A DNA stretch of 64,000 bases from Neurospora tetraspora (taxonomy: Eukaryota > Ascomycota > Sordariomycetes > Sordariales > Sordariaceae). The notes below the pieces were generated by a model, which had not been told where the DNA came from, did not search any database, and worked only from the letters and a program-made list of their open reading frames with translations. The translations under genes and the position numbers were made by a program. The number at the start of each line of letters is the position of its first letter. Positions within the stretch are counted from its first letter, which is position 1. Below are positions 10,994-21,016 of the stretch, one piece after another. The DNA is taken from positions 2,232,001 to 2,296,000 of the forward strand of contig NW_026944387.1 of the NCBI RefSeq assembly GCF_033439725.1. The letters run 5' to 3'.

Positions 10994-12500
10994 TTTGGTT
11001 TTTGGTTCGGTAGAGGCTGCTGAGGCAGGAGCGGTCGACGAGGAGGTAGTGTTGTTGGAGAATAGCCAGGAAGGCGGGGCGGACATGGAGGTGAGAATTC
11101 GAAAACACCAAAAGGATCCTCTGGAACTCGAACAAAAATCGGTTCTGGACAAAGGACGCGGGCGCGCTGGGCGAGGATCGATTGCGGAATTCGAAATTCA
11201 ATGGGCCTCGCGACGGACGACTGGCAAAAATTTACGGGGCTTGGCTGAATTGGGCCAGACCGCCTTCTCTTTTGGGGTTTTGCCGCATTTCTCCGCCCTT
11301 CGGCCTTCCTGATGCCCTTGCATTCGGGTACCTCGTCCTATGTTTCTTGCTGCAGCTGTCGGACAGTTGCAAGGCGGGGTATCCTTGCTGCGCCAGCTCC
11401 AAGACAGAACAGGGTTCAAGCGTCTGTTTTAATCCGCATAGTCACTTTGACTTCCTTAAACTGTTAGTGTCAGCCGATGCTGACCCTTCTCACAACCCAA
11501 CACTTCTTGAACACTCGTCATCCAGCAGTCGATATTTGATCGTAGGAGGATTATGATAGCACTTGAAAAGACAACGAGTGGGAAGCCATAAAACCGGAAA
11601 CTCATTTGACTCAGGTTCTGTTCGGCCCTTATTGCCACCAGCTCCTCAACGGCTCACTCTTCGAATCGTCCATGGAAGGGTGTTGGCAGTTGGTCCATGA
11701 GGCAGACGAATAGGCTCGACTCCCATTTGCTCTCCCACTTGGATCTCCAACTTCGAGTGTTTCAACGTCAAGACATTATACAGAGTTATGGGTGTGCCCC
11801 TTGGCCACAGAACCGCTGACGGGTACAGGCCATCCTTAGGCCCTCGTTCTCTTCTAGTTTTCAAAGCTATGTGTGGAATAAAAGGTGCTTTCTTCGTATT
11901 ACTGGTAATGGACGCGTCACAACGATGATGGCCCCGCAGAAGCTACCCTATGAAACCATTTCAGAAGGGATATATGAGGTTCAACACCTGGTAGAAGTTA
12001 GGGAGCTATAAATGAGAATGTGCTCCTGCTTGTGTGGCTGCTCCGAGCGTTCTCATCTTGACATCACCCGTTGCTGCTTCTAACATCCCTATCCCATTTA
12101 TCAACCTCTGAAGTTTTTACGTTCCTCAATCTAACCCAAGTTCCAACATGGGAGCGCGATTCGTCCGATGTCCATCGCCGCTTGATTATACGCCTCTATA
12201 CATACGCTGGATGGTAATGCCTTCCGCTGACACCCCTTGGATCTTGAAACGTGGTGAGGGAGTACAGGGTTGCGAGTTGGTAGCTTTACGGGTTATGAAC
12301 ATAAGTTGTTATATATTGGACTATATGCGATGAATGAAACCGAAGATTCGAAATATATAAACACGTATGACCCCTTAGTTTGCTGATACAACAAATGCTT
12401 GTTGCCCTTTTTCTTTTCGCACAGCTTTATACGAGCGTCGCTATATCCAAGGTTTAGGTTTTTATGAACAAGAACCACCACCAACTCCACCACCACTCAT
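10994..12500. other. Intergenic between SRP40 and PEX11-like genes
   Basis: This holds the 5' leader and promoter of the SRP40 homologue and the 3' flank of the PEX11-like gene. A 61-codon frame on + (12148-12333) follows a pyrimidine-rich, leader-like stretch and starts in a good CAACATGG context. It has no recognisable motif and I would not call it a gene without transcript evidence. Confidence 0.45.
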
Positions 12501-13675
12501 TCACCGCGCACACTTCTCCCAGACCTCTACACCAGTAAGCCACGTACTTCCAACCATCATAAGCCCAATCATGCCCGGCCAGTCCGGAAACCACCCAACA
12601 ACAGCACCGGGCTGAGCAAGATCAAGCAGATCAGCCATGACCCTACGTTGGATCCGCATGCAGCGATCCTTCCGAATCGCGTTCCTCTGCTCCTTCTGCT
12701 CCAACACCGCGCGCTGGCGTTCCTCCTCCTTTAGTTGGTTACCATGCTCATCCTCCTCCTTTGTTCCTGTCTGTTTCTCCTTCTCCTTCTCCGTCTCAGC
12801 AGCATCACCGGCACCATCAACGCCAGCCTGGTCCCGATCATTCACCAGCCTAACCACACCCGCAACCACCCCGCAAACAAGCGCAAACAACCAAAACCTT
12901 TGACCCTCCACATGCAAAAACCTATTAACCTCCGCTCCCCACGGATCCAGCCCCGGCACGCCCAGCGCCGCGAAGAACCCCAGCGCCTCGAAGAGGTTGT
13001 ACATCCCGTTAAAACTCTTGGACATGATATCCAGCCACATGCAGTAAATATCCGCCTCGCTCTTGTCGGTTTCCGTTTGTGCCTGGTGCTGGTAGTAAAG
13101 AGTCGAAGCAGAATGAAAACTCTCCAAGAAGCGAAAGAGCCGGAAGAAGCGCCGGCCTTGGGATAGTTTTGAGCGGACGCCTAGGGCGATGGTGATGATT
13201 TGGGCTTCTGCTTCGGTTGACGGGGGGAATGATTCTTTTAGGGGTGGAGATAGGTTGAATGTGCTCAGACCCATGACGAGGGAGGCGCGGAGGACCTGGT
13301 GGAGAGTGTAGAGAAAGAAGATGAAGATGGAGCGGATGGAGGGGATGTGGGCGATGCATTGGGCGAGGGCTTGGAAGAGGCGGAAGGTGCGTTCGAGACC
13401 AGCTGAGGGGAGGGTGTTAGTTAGGTTGGATTGTCGTTTGCGGTGGATGTTGGGTTGGAGAAGCGCAGCAGAGAGTAAGTATCAAGTGCCCTCAGCGCAG
13501 TGCTGGAGCGTGAAAGGAGGGGAATCAACTTACTGGCATCCGTCCCAAACTTTATGAGAGTCTCAAAGTTGCTTCGCTTTTTCACCTTCATCCGCTCAAC
13601 CGTCACCACAGCCCTCTTCCCATCAGCCACAACCGGCCCCTTTTCGTCCATCGTAACGTTAGTGTTCTGAGTCAT
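12501..13675 (-). CDS. PEX11-family peroxisomal membrane protein
   Basis: Two exons: 13675-13534 and 13402-12501. The intron starts GTAAGTTG and ends CCCCTCAG, and joining restores the frame ...GTDA-T-GLERTFRLFQ. The product is 347 residues. The N-terminal part has the PEX11 pattern of an amphipathic segment after K-F-G-T-D (FRLFQALAQ), and long hydrophobic segments follow (FEALGFFAALGV, FWLFALVCGVVAGVV, and a C-terminal MIGLMMVGSTW). A Glu/Lys/Gln-rich charged insert sits between the last two. PEX11 proteins elongate and divide peroxisomes. The loop-bearing form resembles fungal PEX11C, but the family assignment is by pattern only. Its 5' side shows a likely intron in the leader (see 13677-13741). 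Confidence 0.72.
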
Positions 13676-13676
13676 C

Positions 13677-13741
13677 CTAACTTCCCCAATCACCCAAACC
13701 TCCAAACAAATCAATGTATGTGTATGCGTGTTCAAACTCAC
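13677..13741 (-). other. Putative intron in the leader of the PEX11-like gene
   Basis: On the minus strand a strong GTGAGT donor at 13741-13736 pairs with a TTAG acceptor ending at 13677, one base before the ATG at 13675. This 65-nt intron would lie between the stop of the Gly/Lys-rich frame (13768) and the PEX11-like start. It does not fuse the two frames. Confidence 0.4.
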
Positions 13742-13767
13742 AAACACAATTCAACAACACCCCAACC

Positions 13768-14262
13768 TCAAGACCCAATCCCCTTCCCACCACCAGCACC
13801 ACCCGCTCCTCCTCCTCCCTGTCCTCCTCCTCCTCCTTTCCCCCCTCCCTGCTGACCCCCCCTCTTCTTCTTCTTCTCCTTCTCCTTCGCGTCCTTATCC
13901 GCTTGTTGCCGACCACCCAGCAACGGACCAGCCAACAATCCTCCCACGTCCTGATTCGATCCCGTCCTCAGCGACAGCGAGTAATAGTAGTAATAGCCCC
14001 TAAAGCTGGGGATGCCCGTGGGACGGGTGATGTGCGCGCCGGGCCCGCGGAGCGAGGTGGATGCGTGGCGGGCGTGGATGCCGAAGGAGGAGCCGGCGAC
14101 AGAGGCGGAGGAGGAGGGCGGGGGGAGGGAGGAGGTGGATTGGGAGCGTTGGTGGGAGAAGCCGCCTGGGGGCATTTGGTGTGAGAGTTTGGGCTGGGCT
14201 TGGATTTGTGTGTTTAGGTGCGTGTTGGATGGGGGGTGGTTGAAGTTTGTTGGGGTTCTCAA
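13768..14262 (-). CDS. Gly/Lys/Ser-rich uncharacterised ORF upstream of PEX11-like gene
   Basis: A 164-codon frame with very strong G/C preference at third positions, the strongest sign that it is translated. The likely start is either 14262 or the internal ATG at 14175 (MPPGGFSHQRSQSTSSLPPP). From there the protein is about 135 residues: Ser/Pro-rich, then a short Arg-Gly-Tyr5 stretch, then KDAKEKEKKKKRGG and a polyglycine tail. The N-terminal part from 14175 is basic and hydroxylated and lacks acidic residues, like many mitochondrial presequences, but this is weak. The stop lies only 92 bp before the PEX11-like ATG on the same strand. It may be a separate small gene, a long upstream ORF or a bicistronic partner. 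No family recognised. Confidence 0.45.
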   Translation of the reverse strand: MRTPTNFNHPPSNTHLNTQIQAQPKLSHQMPPGGFSHQRSQSTSSLPPPSSSASVAGSSFGIHARHASTSLRGPGAHITRPTGIPSFRGYYYYYSLSLRTGSNQDVGGLLAGPLLGGRQQADKDAKEKEKKKKRGGQQGGGKGGGGGQGGGGAGGAGGGKGIGS

Positions 14263-15058
14263 AAAGTTGTGGTCTGATGGTGAAGGTGGTTGTGAGTTTT
14301 TGAGAGTAAATGATATCCCAAAAAGCGGTAAAGAGTCTTTGAGGGTTTTGGCTCAGAGGATCTTCAGAAGAAGGCCTGTTATATATGAACGATTAACAAA
14401 GCCAAAACAGAACCCATCTGCGTGACTGTTTACGACCTCTTATGAACCTAAATAAGGAAAAACAGAGGGGCAAAAGAAGGCTGTGAAGCTGTGGTTTGGG
14501 TGTCTTGGGAGGTGTTTATTGGGCAGGCATGGAGCCCTGGGAATGTTGACAGGTCATCAGGGTCCCCAGAAAAAGGCTGTTCTCGGCTGTGAACGAGTGG
14601 AAACTCCGCGCGGGAGTTCCCCGGACATAAAGTGGAGGTTGCTGTGATGATCGCTTGATCGGCTTTGGGCCTGAATTTGTCAATGGTTCATAGCGGAATG
14701 AGAATCATCACCACCAAAACAACAACACATGCGATCTGACCGGATCGTCAAAGACATCTGGTATCTCTCCTGAACGCATTGTGTCTCATCCAAATTCAAT
14801 ACCCCCTTATTAAAATCACGCCAACTCAGCAAAGCATAAAAGCCAAAATAAATACAATAACATAAGCCCAACCGGGGCAGTCTAAGAGCTTCTAGGGCAT
14901 GGCTTTTATGCACAAACGTACAATACAGACACGCATTAAACGCGGCCGGTTTTCTCTATGTTAGGCTTGTAACAAAGCAGGCTCTTTGCGTACTGGGAAC
15001 GCACTCTTCCGGCCTCCATCCTGTTGTTCATTATTCACTGTTGTCATCGTGTCACCCC
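14263..15058. other. Intergenic, promoter side of the Gly/Lys-rich ORF and 3' flank of nuo51
   Basis: I see no supported gene. Short frames on both strands lack codon bias. A TATATATGAAC-like stretch near 14380 could serve minus-strand transcription. Confidence 0.4.
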
Positions 15059-16671
15059 TTACATGCCAGGGGAGATAAGCTTGCCCTGCTGTCTGGCATT
15101 GTGTTGCCAGCCGCCAGCAAGAGCCTCACCACCGTTCTCCTGAGCAAACTTCCGCATACGGGCCTCCAGCTCGGGCCGGAAGTGGCGGATGAGGCCTTGG
15201 ATGGGCCAGGCAAAAGCTTCGCCGAGAGCTAAACAGATCATTGTCAGTGCCAATCAACAATGATCATGGAACAAACCAGATAGACCTACCGCAGATAGTG
15301 TGACCTTCAACCTGCTTAGTCAACTCCTGGAGCATATCAATCTCCCTCTCACGTCCCTGGCCCTTCTCGAAACGCTTCATGATCTGCTCGGTCCACTTGC
15401 TGCCTTCACGGCAAGGTGTGCACTGGCCGCAGGATTCGTGGCGGTAGAAGTGGCTTAGTCGGGAAATGGCGCGGACGACATCGGTGCTCTTGTCCATGAC
15501 GATAAGAGCGGCAGTACCCAAACCGGACTGGCTGTCCTTGAGCGCATCGAAATCCATCAACTGGTCATCGCAAATGTGCTTGGGCAGAATAGGCGTCGAG
15601 GATCCACCGGGGATGACGGCTAAAAGGTTATCCCAGCCACCGCGGACACCGCCGCAGTGCTTGTCGATAAGCTCACGCATCGGAATGCTCATCTCCTCCT
15701 CGACAGTGCACGGGTTGTTGACGTGGCCGCTGATGCAGTAAAGCTTGGTACCCTGGTTGCGCTCACGGCCGAACCCGGCAAACCAGCTGCCACCGCGGCG
15801 GCAGATGGTGGGAGCGACAGCAATAGTCTCGACGTTGGCGACAGTCGAAGGGCAACCGAACAGACCGACGGCAGCGGGGAAAGGAGGCTTAAGACGGGGC
15901 TTTCCGGGCTTGCCCTCGAGCGACTCGATCAAGCTGGTCTCCTCGCCGCAAACGTAGGCACCGGCGCCACGGTGGATGTAGACATCGAAATCGTAGCCAG
16001 AGCCGCAGGCATTCTTTCCGATCAGCCCATCAGCATAAGCCTCGTTGATAGCGTTCTGTAGAACGGCAGCCTCCTGGATGAACTCGCCACGGATGTAGAT
16101 GTAGGCAGCGGTAGCATTCATGGCACGGCCGGCGACCAAGCAGCCCTCGACAAGCTTGTGGGGATCCTTGCGCATGATCTCGCGATCCTTGCAGGTACCC
16201 GGCTCACCCTCATCGGCGTTGACGACCAGATAACGGGGCTTGTTGTCCTTGTCCCAGTCCTTGAAGTTCATGAAAGACTGGCATGCGAGAGAAAACAGTC
16301 AGTACAATTGGTTTTATTTTTCTAATGGCCCGTTTGCGAAAACACACCCATTTGAGTCCCGAGGGAAAACCAGCTCCACCACGGCCTCTAAGACCGGAAG
16401 CCTTGACCTCGCCAATGATCCAGTCGTGACCCTTGAGGAGAATCTCCTTGGTCTTGTGCCAATCGCCCATCTTCTTCGCATGCTTCAGGTCGGGCGGGTA
16501 ACGGCCGTAGAGGTTCTGGAAGATGCGGTCCTGGTCCTTAAGACCGCCGTAGTGGCGCACGGGATTGGCAGAGCCATCTTGGACGGTCGCAAAGGTTCGG
16601 CATTGCTCGACGGCGGCGCGCGAGAGGGTCCTGGCCGACGCCTTGGTGGGCGCCGCGGTACGTGAAAGCAT
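15059..16671 (-). CDS. nuo51: NADH:ubiquinone oxidoreductase 51-kDa subunit (complex I)
   Basis: Three exons (16671-16348, 16277-15290, 15228-15059) joined in frame as ...GLKW-SFMNF... and ...HTIC-ALGEAF..., giving 493 residues. This is the FMN- and NADH-binding subunit in the matrix arm of mitochondrial complex I. An Arg/Ala/Ser-rich presequence ([20 protein letters not shown]) is followed by the FMN site [16 protein letters not shown], the NADH-binding segment ([15 protein letters not shown]), [11 protein letters not shown], and the tetranuclear cluster ligands [11 protein letters not shown] with a final Cys in HTICA. All key residues are present and the length is that of fungal orthologues. 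Intron 1 has a GTGTGT donor, intron 2 GTAGGT. An alternative upstream ATG at 16698 would add nine residues ahead of the presequence and is less likely. Confidence 0.97.
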
Positions 16672-17551
16672 GATGAAAGTCGTATCTGCTCCGGACACAG
16701 AGCAGTGTGGAGTATGCCTATGGAGGCCGGGAGCGGGAGGGGACTCTGGGGGTCGTCGTCGGGGATGGGGACTCGAGAGGAGTGGGTGAGGTTATTCCAC
16801 TTGCCCACTTGTTCCCGTCCCCATGGGGCTGGTGGCCTTCAACTTCATGGACGTAACCGATTCTTTCGCCATTCTGATTGGCCCATTACTATAGGCTCAG
16901 GTGTGGCGCTTGGGCCTGTGGCGGGAGCTTCTTGGTGCTCCGAGGTGAGCGAGGTCACGGTGCCAATGCACTGCAGAGTGCCCCTCCGTCCCAAGGCTGC
17001 AAGTCGGAAGCTGTGGCCGATTGGCTGGGCCATCTCGTCTCACCTCCTTACATCTTGCGCTTTGTTCCTGCGTCAAGATGCCCTCTTCTTTCGTCCCAAG
17101 GTGCGCATGCAATGGCGCATGTTGTCCAGGTTGAAAGTTGGAAAGAGTTGAAGGTTGAAAGAGCTCCACGAAAATTTAAAGACCTCAGATCCAACAGATC
17201 CATCATCCGCGAGTCAGGGATGCCCTTTGCAAACGTCAAGCATGCATGACTAGCAAATCCCCGCCCACCAAACCCACGACCTCCATCTTCATCTCCATCA
17301 ACTCCATAAAGTTGACGATAGCGCCCGAGCTTCCAAGCTCCCAGCGACCCAGAGCTTCGGCCACCCAATCTAGATCTCCGCCCGATCGAGCGACCAATAT
17401 CTCCAAATATCGGCCGGACGAGACCGACCGCCCAAACTAGAGACAACATCTTGTGCACAAGATCTTGTTTACAAAGACAACAAATACCTAACGCGACGGT
17501 ACATCGGCCATTACAGTGTCTGGACACCAACAAACCACAACCACAACAACA
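16672..17551. promoter_or_regulatory. Divergent promoter region, nuo51 / dynactin p27
   Basis: About 880 bp between two divergently transcribed genes. It contains GATTGGCC and CGATTGGCTG (near 16876 and 17018), whose ATTGG core is the CCAAT box of the Hap complex, a known activator of respiratory genes in fungi. No coding frame with codon bias is seen. Confidence 0.4.
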
Positions 17552-18349
17552 ATGTCATCAGCAACCCCCTCCCCCGGCCCCAGCTCCTCCTCTGCCCATG
17601 GGCACCACAAACGACACTCCATCCTTCCCGCCGTCTCCCAATCCGGCCCCAAGCCCCCCGTGCAATTCTCCTCGTCCTGCACCATCGCCGACAGCGCCCT
17701 CCTCACGGGCGCGCACACCATCATCGTCAGCACCGAGAGCGTGATCCACCCGCGCGCGCGGCTCGAGTCTTTGGGCGGTCGCGTCACGGTCGGCCGGCGC
17801 TGCATCGTGCACGAGCGCGCTTGCTTGGGGGCAGCCGACCTGCAGGGGAGGTATCACAAGGGGAGTCCGGACAAGGAAGGGCGCTCGATGGGCGCGGTGA
17901 CGCTGGGCGATTATGTGACGGTCGAGGTGGGCGCGCAGGTTGAGAGCGGCGGGACGGTGATTGGGGAGGGCACGACGGTGGGCATTGGGACGAGGGTTGG
18001 GGCGGGGGCTGTTGTTGGGAAGGTGAGTTCAACTGTCGACACAAGTGTTCTATCTCTTGCTCCAGTGCATCGGTGATTGATGTGCTGCTGGACCTACTCG
18101 GTCGTGGCTGTATGGGACTGGACTGGTTTGGACTGGACTGAAGTACTGATATTGCCACAGCATTGCACCCTGACCGCCAACAGCACCGTTGCAGCAGGTG
18201 AGGCTATTCCAGACTACACGGTAATCTACTCGAACGGCCTACGGAGAGTCGACAGAAGAGGAGTGTCGGATCTGAAGAACAAAGCACAAGCTCGCCAAAT
18301 CGATGTCCTCAGGCGAATGATACCCAGCAACCCGGCAAAATTCCAATGA
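17552..18349 (+). CDS. Dynactin subunit 6 (p27) homologue
   Basis: Two exons, 17552-18022 and 18161-18349, with a GTGAGT donor and a CCACAG acceptor. The join reads VVGK-HCTLTANSTV, giving 219 residues. After a low-complexity Ser/Thr/Pro N-terminus the protein shows the hexapeptide periodicity of a left-handed beta-helix (CTIADSALLTGAHTIIV, VIHPRARLESLGG, VTLGDYVTVEVGAQVESGG, TVIGEGTTVGIGTRVGAGAVVG). It ends in a charged helix (RRVDRRGVSDLKNKAQ). In the family p27 sits with p25 in the dynactin pointed-end complex that helps link dynein to cargo. The start is the ATG at 17552 in an ACAACAATG context. The same frame extends upstream only through a GTG. Confidence 0.85.
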
Positions 18350-18739
18350 TACCCAGGTTACTTGCTCCCTGATGTGCTGGTAATGAGTTCACGTGCGGTG
18401 TCATGTTGCCCTGGTTGCAGTGGAAGAGAACTCTTGTGTTGAACGAAACTCGAACTATTCTCGAAGAGCTTCAATCACAACGGTATCGAGTGGCATACAC
18501 AAACATGCCGAAAGGTTTTGAGATAGGTCTCATGTCCTGCCATACCAACATCACCATGAATGTAAAAGAAAAAAAAGAGGGTATAGCTCGGCTGCGCGAG
18601 AGGAAAGAGGGGAATAGATGGAGTGTCATAACATAGACATGTTCATGCTTTTTAGGGGAAAAGGCAAAAAGGACACAAGAACAAAAGAAGAATTTGAAAA
18701 AGAGGGAAAAGGGCAGCTAGCTCGCATTGCTAGGGAAAA
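18350..18739. other. Intergenic 3' flank of dynactin p27
   Basis: No supported gene. A 77-codon frame (18403-18636) is Glu/Arg-rich near its end and lacks codon bias. Confidence 0.4.
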
Positions 18740-18748
18740 ATGCAAAAA
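18740..18748 (-). terminator. Pol III terminator of tRNA-Lys
   Basis: A run of five T on the minus strand (18744-18748), about 22 nt past the tRNA 3' end, as expected for RNA polymerase III. Confidence 0.7.
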
Positions 18749-18770
18749 TTGAAGGAACGATCGGGAATTG

Positions 18771-18858
18771 AGCCCGACGTGGGGGTCGAACCCACAACCT
18801 TGAGATTACGGAGGAACTCCTTAAGAGTCTCACGCTCTACCGATTGAGCTAGCCGGGC
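18771..18858 (-). tRNA. tRNA-Lys (anticodon CUU) with a 15-nt intron
   Basis: The minus strand folds as a complete cloverleaf. Acceptor GCCCGGC pairs with GTCGGGC (one G-T), the D-arm is TAGCTCAATCGGTAGAGC, and the anticodon stem is TGAGA/TCTCA around loop CTCTTAA. The T-arm is GTGGG-TTCGACC-CCCAC. A 15-nt insert (AGGAGTTCCTCCGTA) sits one base 3' of the anticodon, the canonical position of eukaryotic tRNA introns. The discriminator is T and CCA is not encoded. Confidence 0.95.
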
Positions 18859-19210
18859 AAGCGGCTATCAATCACTCCTTGATGAAAAGTGTGCTGAATC
18901 TAGACCTTATGAAGTCAATCCGAAATGAAAATTTTTAAAGTTCAACAATATCAACCAAAACAAGACTCCTATTTTCTGTATCCCTTCACTGACTGCATTT
19001 CCACCCAGACTACCAAATACCAAAATATGTTTATTCATTCCCCTTTCACCATGTGATATTCCCTTTTTTACACCATCTATAGAAATCCTGATTGTGCCGT
19101 AATCATAAATGTCATGACGTTCTTAGTTCGAGTTCGTTGTTATCCCAACTGAATCTCCTATTGCATTACCTATCCCGTCCCATCCCATCCCATCCCATCA
19201 CTCACTCAAC
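18859..19210. other. Intergenic, with CCCAT pentamer run
   Basis: No gene seen. A tandem CCCAT/CCCGT pentamer run lies at about 19174-19199, close to the 3' end of the next gene. Confidence 0.5.
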
Positions 19211-21016
19211 TCACAAATACCTAACCTTCATCCACTCGCTCGTCCCCAACCCCAGATTTAACCCATTCTCCGCCCACCACCTCCTCACCCTCGTCTGATC
19301 GCCCAACGAATCCTCCAGCGCCTCCTCGATATCCATCGTCTTATACTCCACCCTCTTGCCCTTCCTCCCATTCATACCGGGTAGCTCCCCATGCGCATAC
19401 CTCCGCCACCACTCCAGCACGGGGATATGCGCATGAAAAGTCGGCTCTATAAGAATCTGATTATCAAACTGCATCTTATCGTCCCCCCTCAGCTCGCGCC
19501 ACAAGTCCAAAATTTTCACCTGGCCCCATCTACTCGCCATCTTGCACACCTGCTCCTGGTGTTCTAGGGGGACGCCCGACTGCTCGAGCCACCAGCGCAT
19601 GATCTCCACGTGGCCGTACTGCGCCGCCATCAGCAGGGAGCGACCGGGTTTGAGGGAGATGTTGCGCGACGGGTGTTCTCTTTGGGAGGCGTCCCGCCAC
19701 CATTGGAGCACGTCCAGGTGGCCTCGAGAGGTGGCTAGCTCGAAGGCGGATTCGGTGTATTTTAAGGGCAGGCCGGAGCGGCGCCACCATTCGAGGACGG
19801 GGATGCTGCCGCGCATGGAGGCTAGGTTGAGCGCTTCCGTGTCGTATTGCTTTTCCAAAAAGGAAGGGGAGCGCGCCCACCATTCGAGGATGTCGGTGCG
19901 GTAGTAGTAGGCCGAGGCTTTGGTCGGGATCGTCTTGCCGTCGAAACACTTGAAGAGGTGCGGGAAGTTGGACTCGATGTAGGTGAGGACTTCGGTGAGG
20001 CCGAATTTAAATATTAGGTGGACGGCGAGGGCGGAGAGATCCTGGAATGATTCAGGCGCTTGCGAGAGCTTTTCGCAGATGGCTTTGGTGTTGGCTGTCA
20101 GGAGCGTCCATTCTAGCTCGTGCATGAATACCTGCAACGGGTCGTTGGGGTCTTTGGGTTGGAGTCGCCAGCCTTCGCTCTCGGGCATGGGGATGGTGGT
20201 GAAGACGCCCATGGAGGTGGCTAGCTCCCAGTCGTTGGTGTATTCGAAGATCATGCTCCATAGTTCTGGTGGTAGTGTGCTTCTGGCCTTCTTCCCTGTT
20301 GCGGCGGATGTTCCCTGCTGAACGGATACTTCGACGGTGTAACCGATCTTGAGCAAATCGGCCTGGTTCTTGATGATCGCCAGTACTTCATTGAAAGCAT
20401 CCCATTTCACGATACGTTTCGGGTTCGGGGAGTCGTCGTAATGCCACAGGATTGGGGGAAGTACCCGGATCCAGCTCCATTTCCGATGAAGCTTGCTGAT
20501 CTGTCTCTTAGTCATTGGGTTCTCCCACATGTATGTGGTCATGCCAGGTATAAGAAGTATCCTCTTGGAGGCATCCCAACCCCTTAAGACCTCCAGTAAC
20601 AGTGTATCTGCCATACCGCACATCATCCTCGCCAGGTGGTCCGCATCGATGGGCGCAATGACGAGAAGGTCGGCCCATTCTATCAGTTCGTAGGCTTCCT
20701 GCTGATATGTTTCGATCTCCTTCCCCGTAAGACCATCGGGTCCATCTGCCCTCAAGCTCTTGTTCTTGTGTACCATAATTTCTTGTGCTAATCGGTGGGT
20801 CATGTCGTCGACTATCGCTCGTGTTGTTATTTGGGGCTCTTTCGACAGGCGGACGGCGATGGCCTGCGCGTAGGCGACATCTCGAGGGCCATTTGCGGCG
20901 ATCAGGAGACGAAGTTTTCGAGGACGTTGGATTTCGTTTAGGGATGCCGTAGACGGAACGCGATCGATGGCAGATACCCGGCTAGCAAGGCTAGCAAGAG
21001 AACCGTTGCCAGCCAT
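19211..21016 (-). CDS. Flavoprotein-like / F-box-like / ankyrin-like fusion protein
   Basis: A single-exon 601-residue protein. Residues 33-190 resemble the HAL3/PPCDC flavoprotein fold: LRLLIAANGPRDVAYA at the first strand, ADLLVIAPIDADHLARMMCG, then PGMTTYMWENPMTKRQI where HAL3 and phosphopantothenoylcysteine decarboxylase have PxMNxxMW. The Asn essential for decarboxylation in the family is Thr here (residue 160), so PPCDC activity is unlikely. Residues 247-270 (TLPPELWSMIFEYTNDWELA) look F-box-like. Residues 370-580 carry degenerate ankyrin-like repeats of about 30 residues, each with a D/P-V/I-L-E/Q-W-W signature (ILEWW, VLEWW, VLQWW, IMRWW, VLEWW). The ATG at 21016 has a good GCCATGGC context. 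This could be a regulatory or scaffolding protein using the flavin fold as a sensor, but no function is established from sequence. Confidence 0.75.
   Translation of the reverse strand: MAGNGSLASLASRVSAIDRVPSTASLNEIQRPRKLRLLIAANGPRDVAYAQAIAVRLSKEPQITTRAIVDDMTHRLAQEIMVHKNKSLRADGPDGLTGKEIETYQQEAYELIEWADLLVIAPIDADHLARMMCGMADTLLLEVLRGWDASKRILLIPGMTTYMWENPMTKRQISKLHRKWSWIRVLPPILWHYDDSPNPKRIVKWDAFNEVLAIIKNQADLLKIGYTVEVSVQQGTSAATGKKARSTLPPELWSMIFEYTNDWELATSMGVFTTIPMPESEGWRLQPKDPNDPLQVFMHELEWTLLTANTKAICEKLSQAPESFQDLSALAVHLIFKFGLTEVLTYIESNFPHLFKCFDGKTIPTKASAYYYRTDILEWWARSPSFLEKQYDTEALNLASMRGSIPVLEWWRRSGLPLKYTESAFELATSRGHLDVLQWWRDASQREHPSRNISLKPGRSLLMAAQYGHVEIMRWWLEQSGVPLEHQEQVCKMASRWGQVKILDLWRELRGDDKMQFDNQILIEPTFHAHIPVLEWWRRYAHGELPGMNGRKGKRVEYKTMDIEEALEDSLGDQTRVRRWWAENGLNLGLGTSEWMKVRYL

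Noticed and set aside
11680-11760. B-box-like GGCTCGACTCC suggesting a tRNA on + strand
   Set aside because: No pairing acceptor or anticodon stem and no T run nearby, so a single box is not enough.
13677-13916. Possible fusion of the Gly/Lys-rich frame to the PEX11-like protein by splicing
   Set aside because: The only donor in the right phase is GG|GTCTTG, a poor match. The good GTGAGT donor lies after the stop codon.
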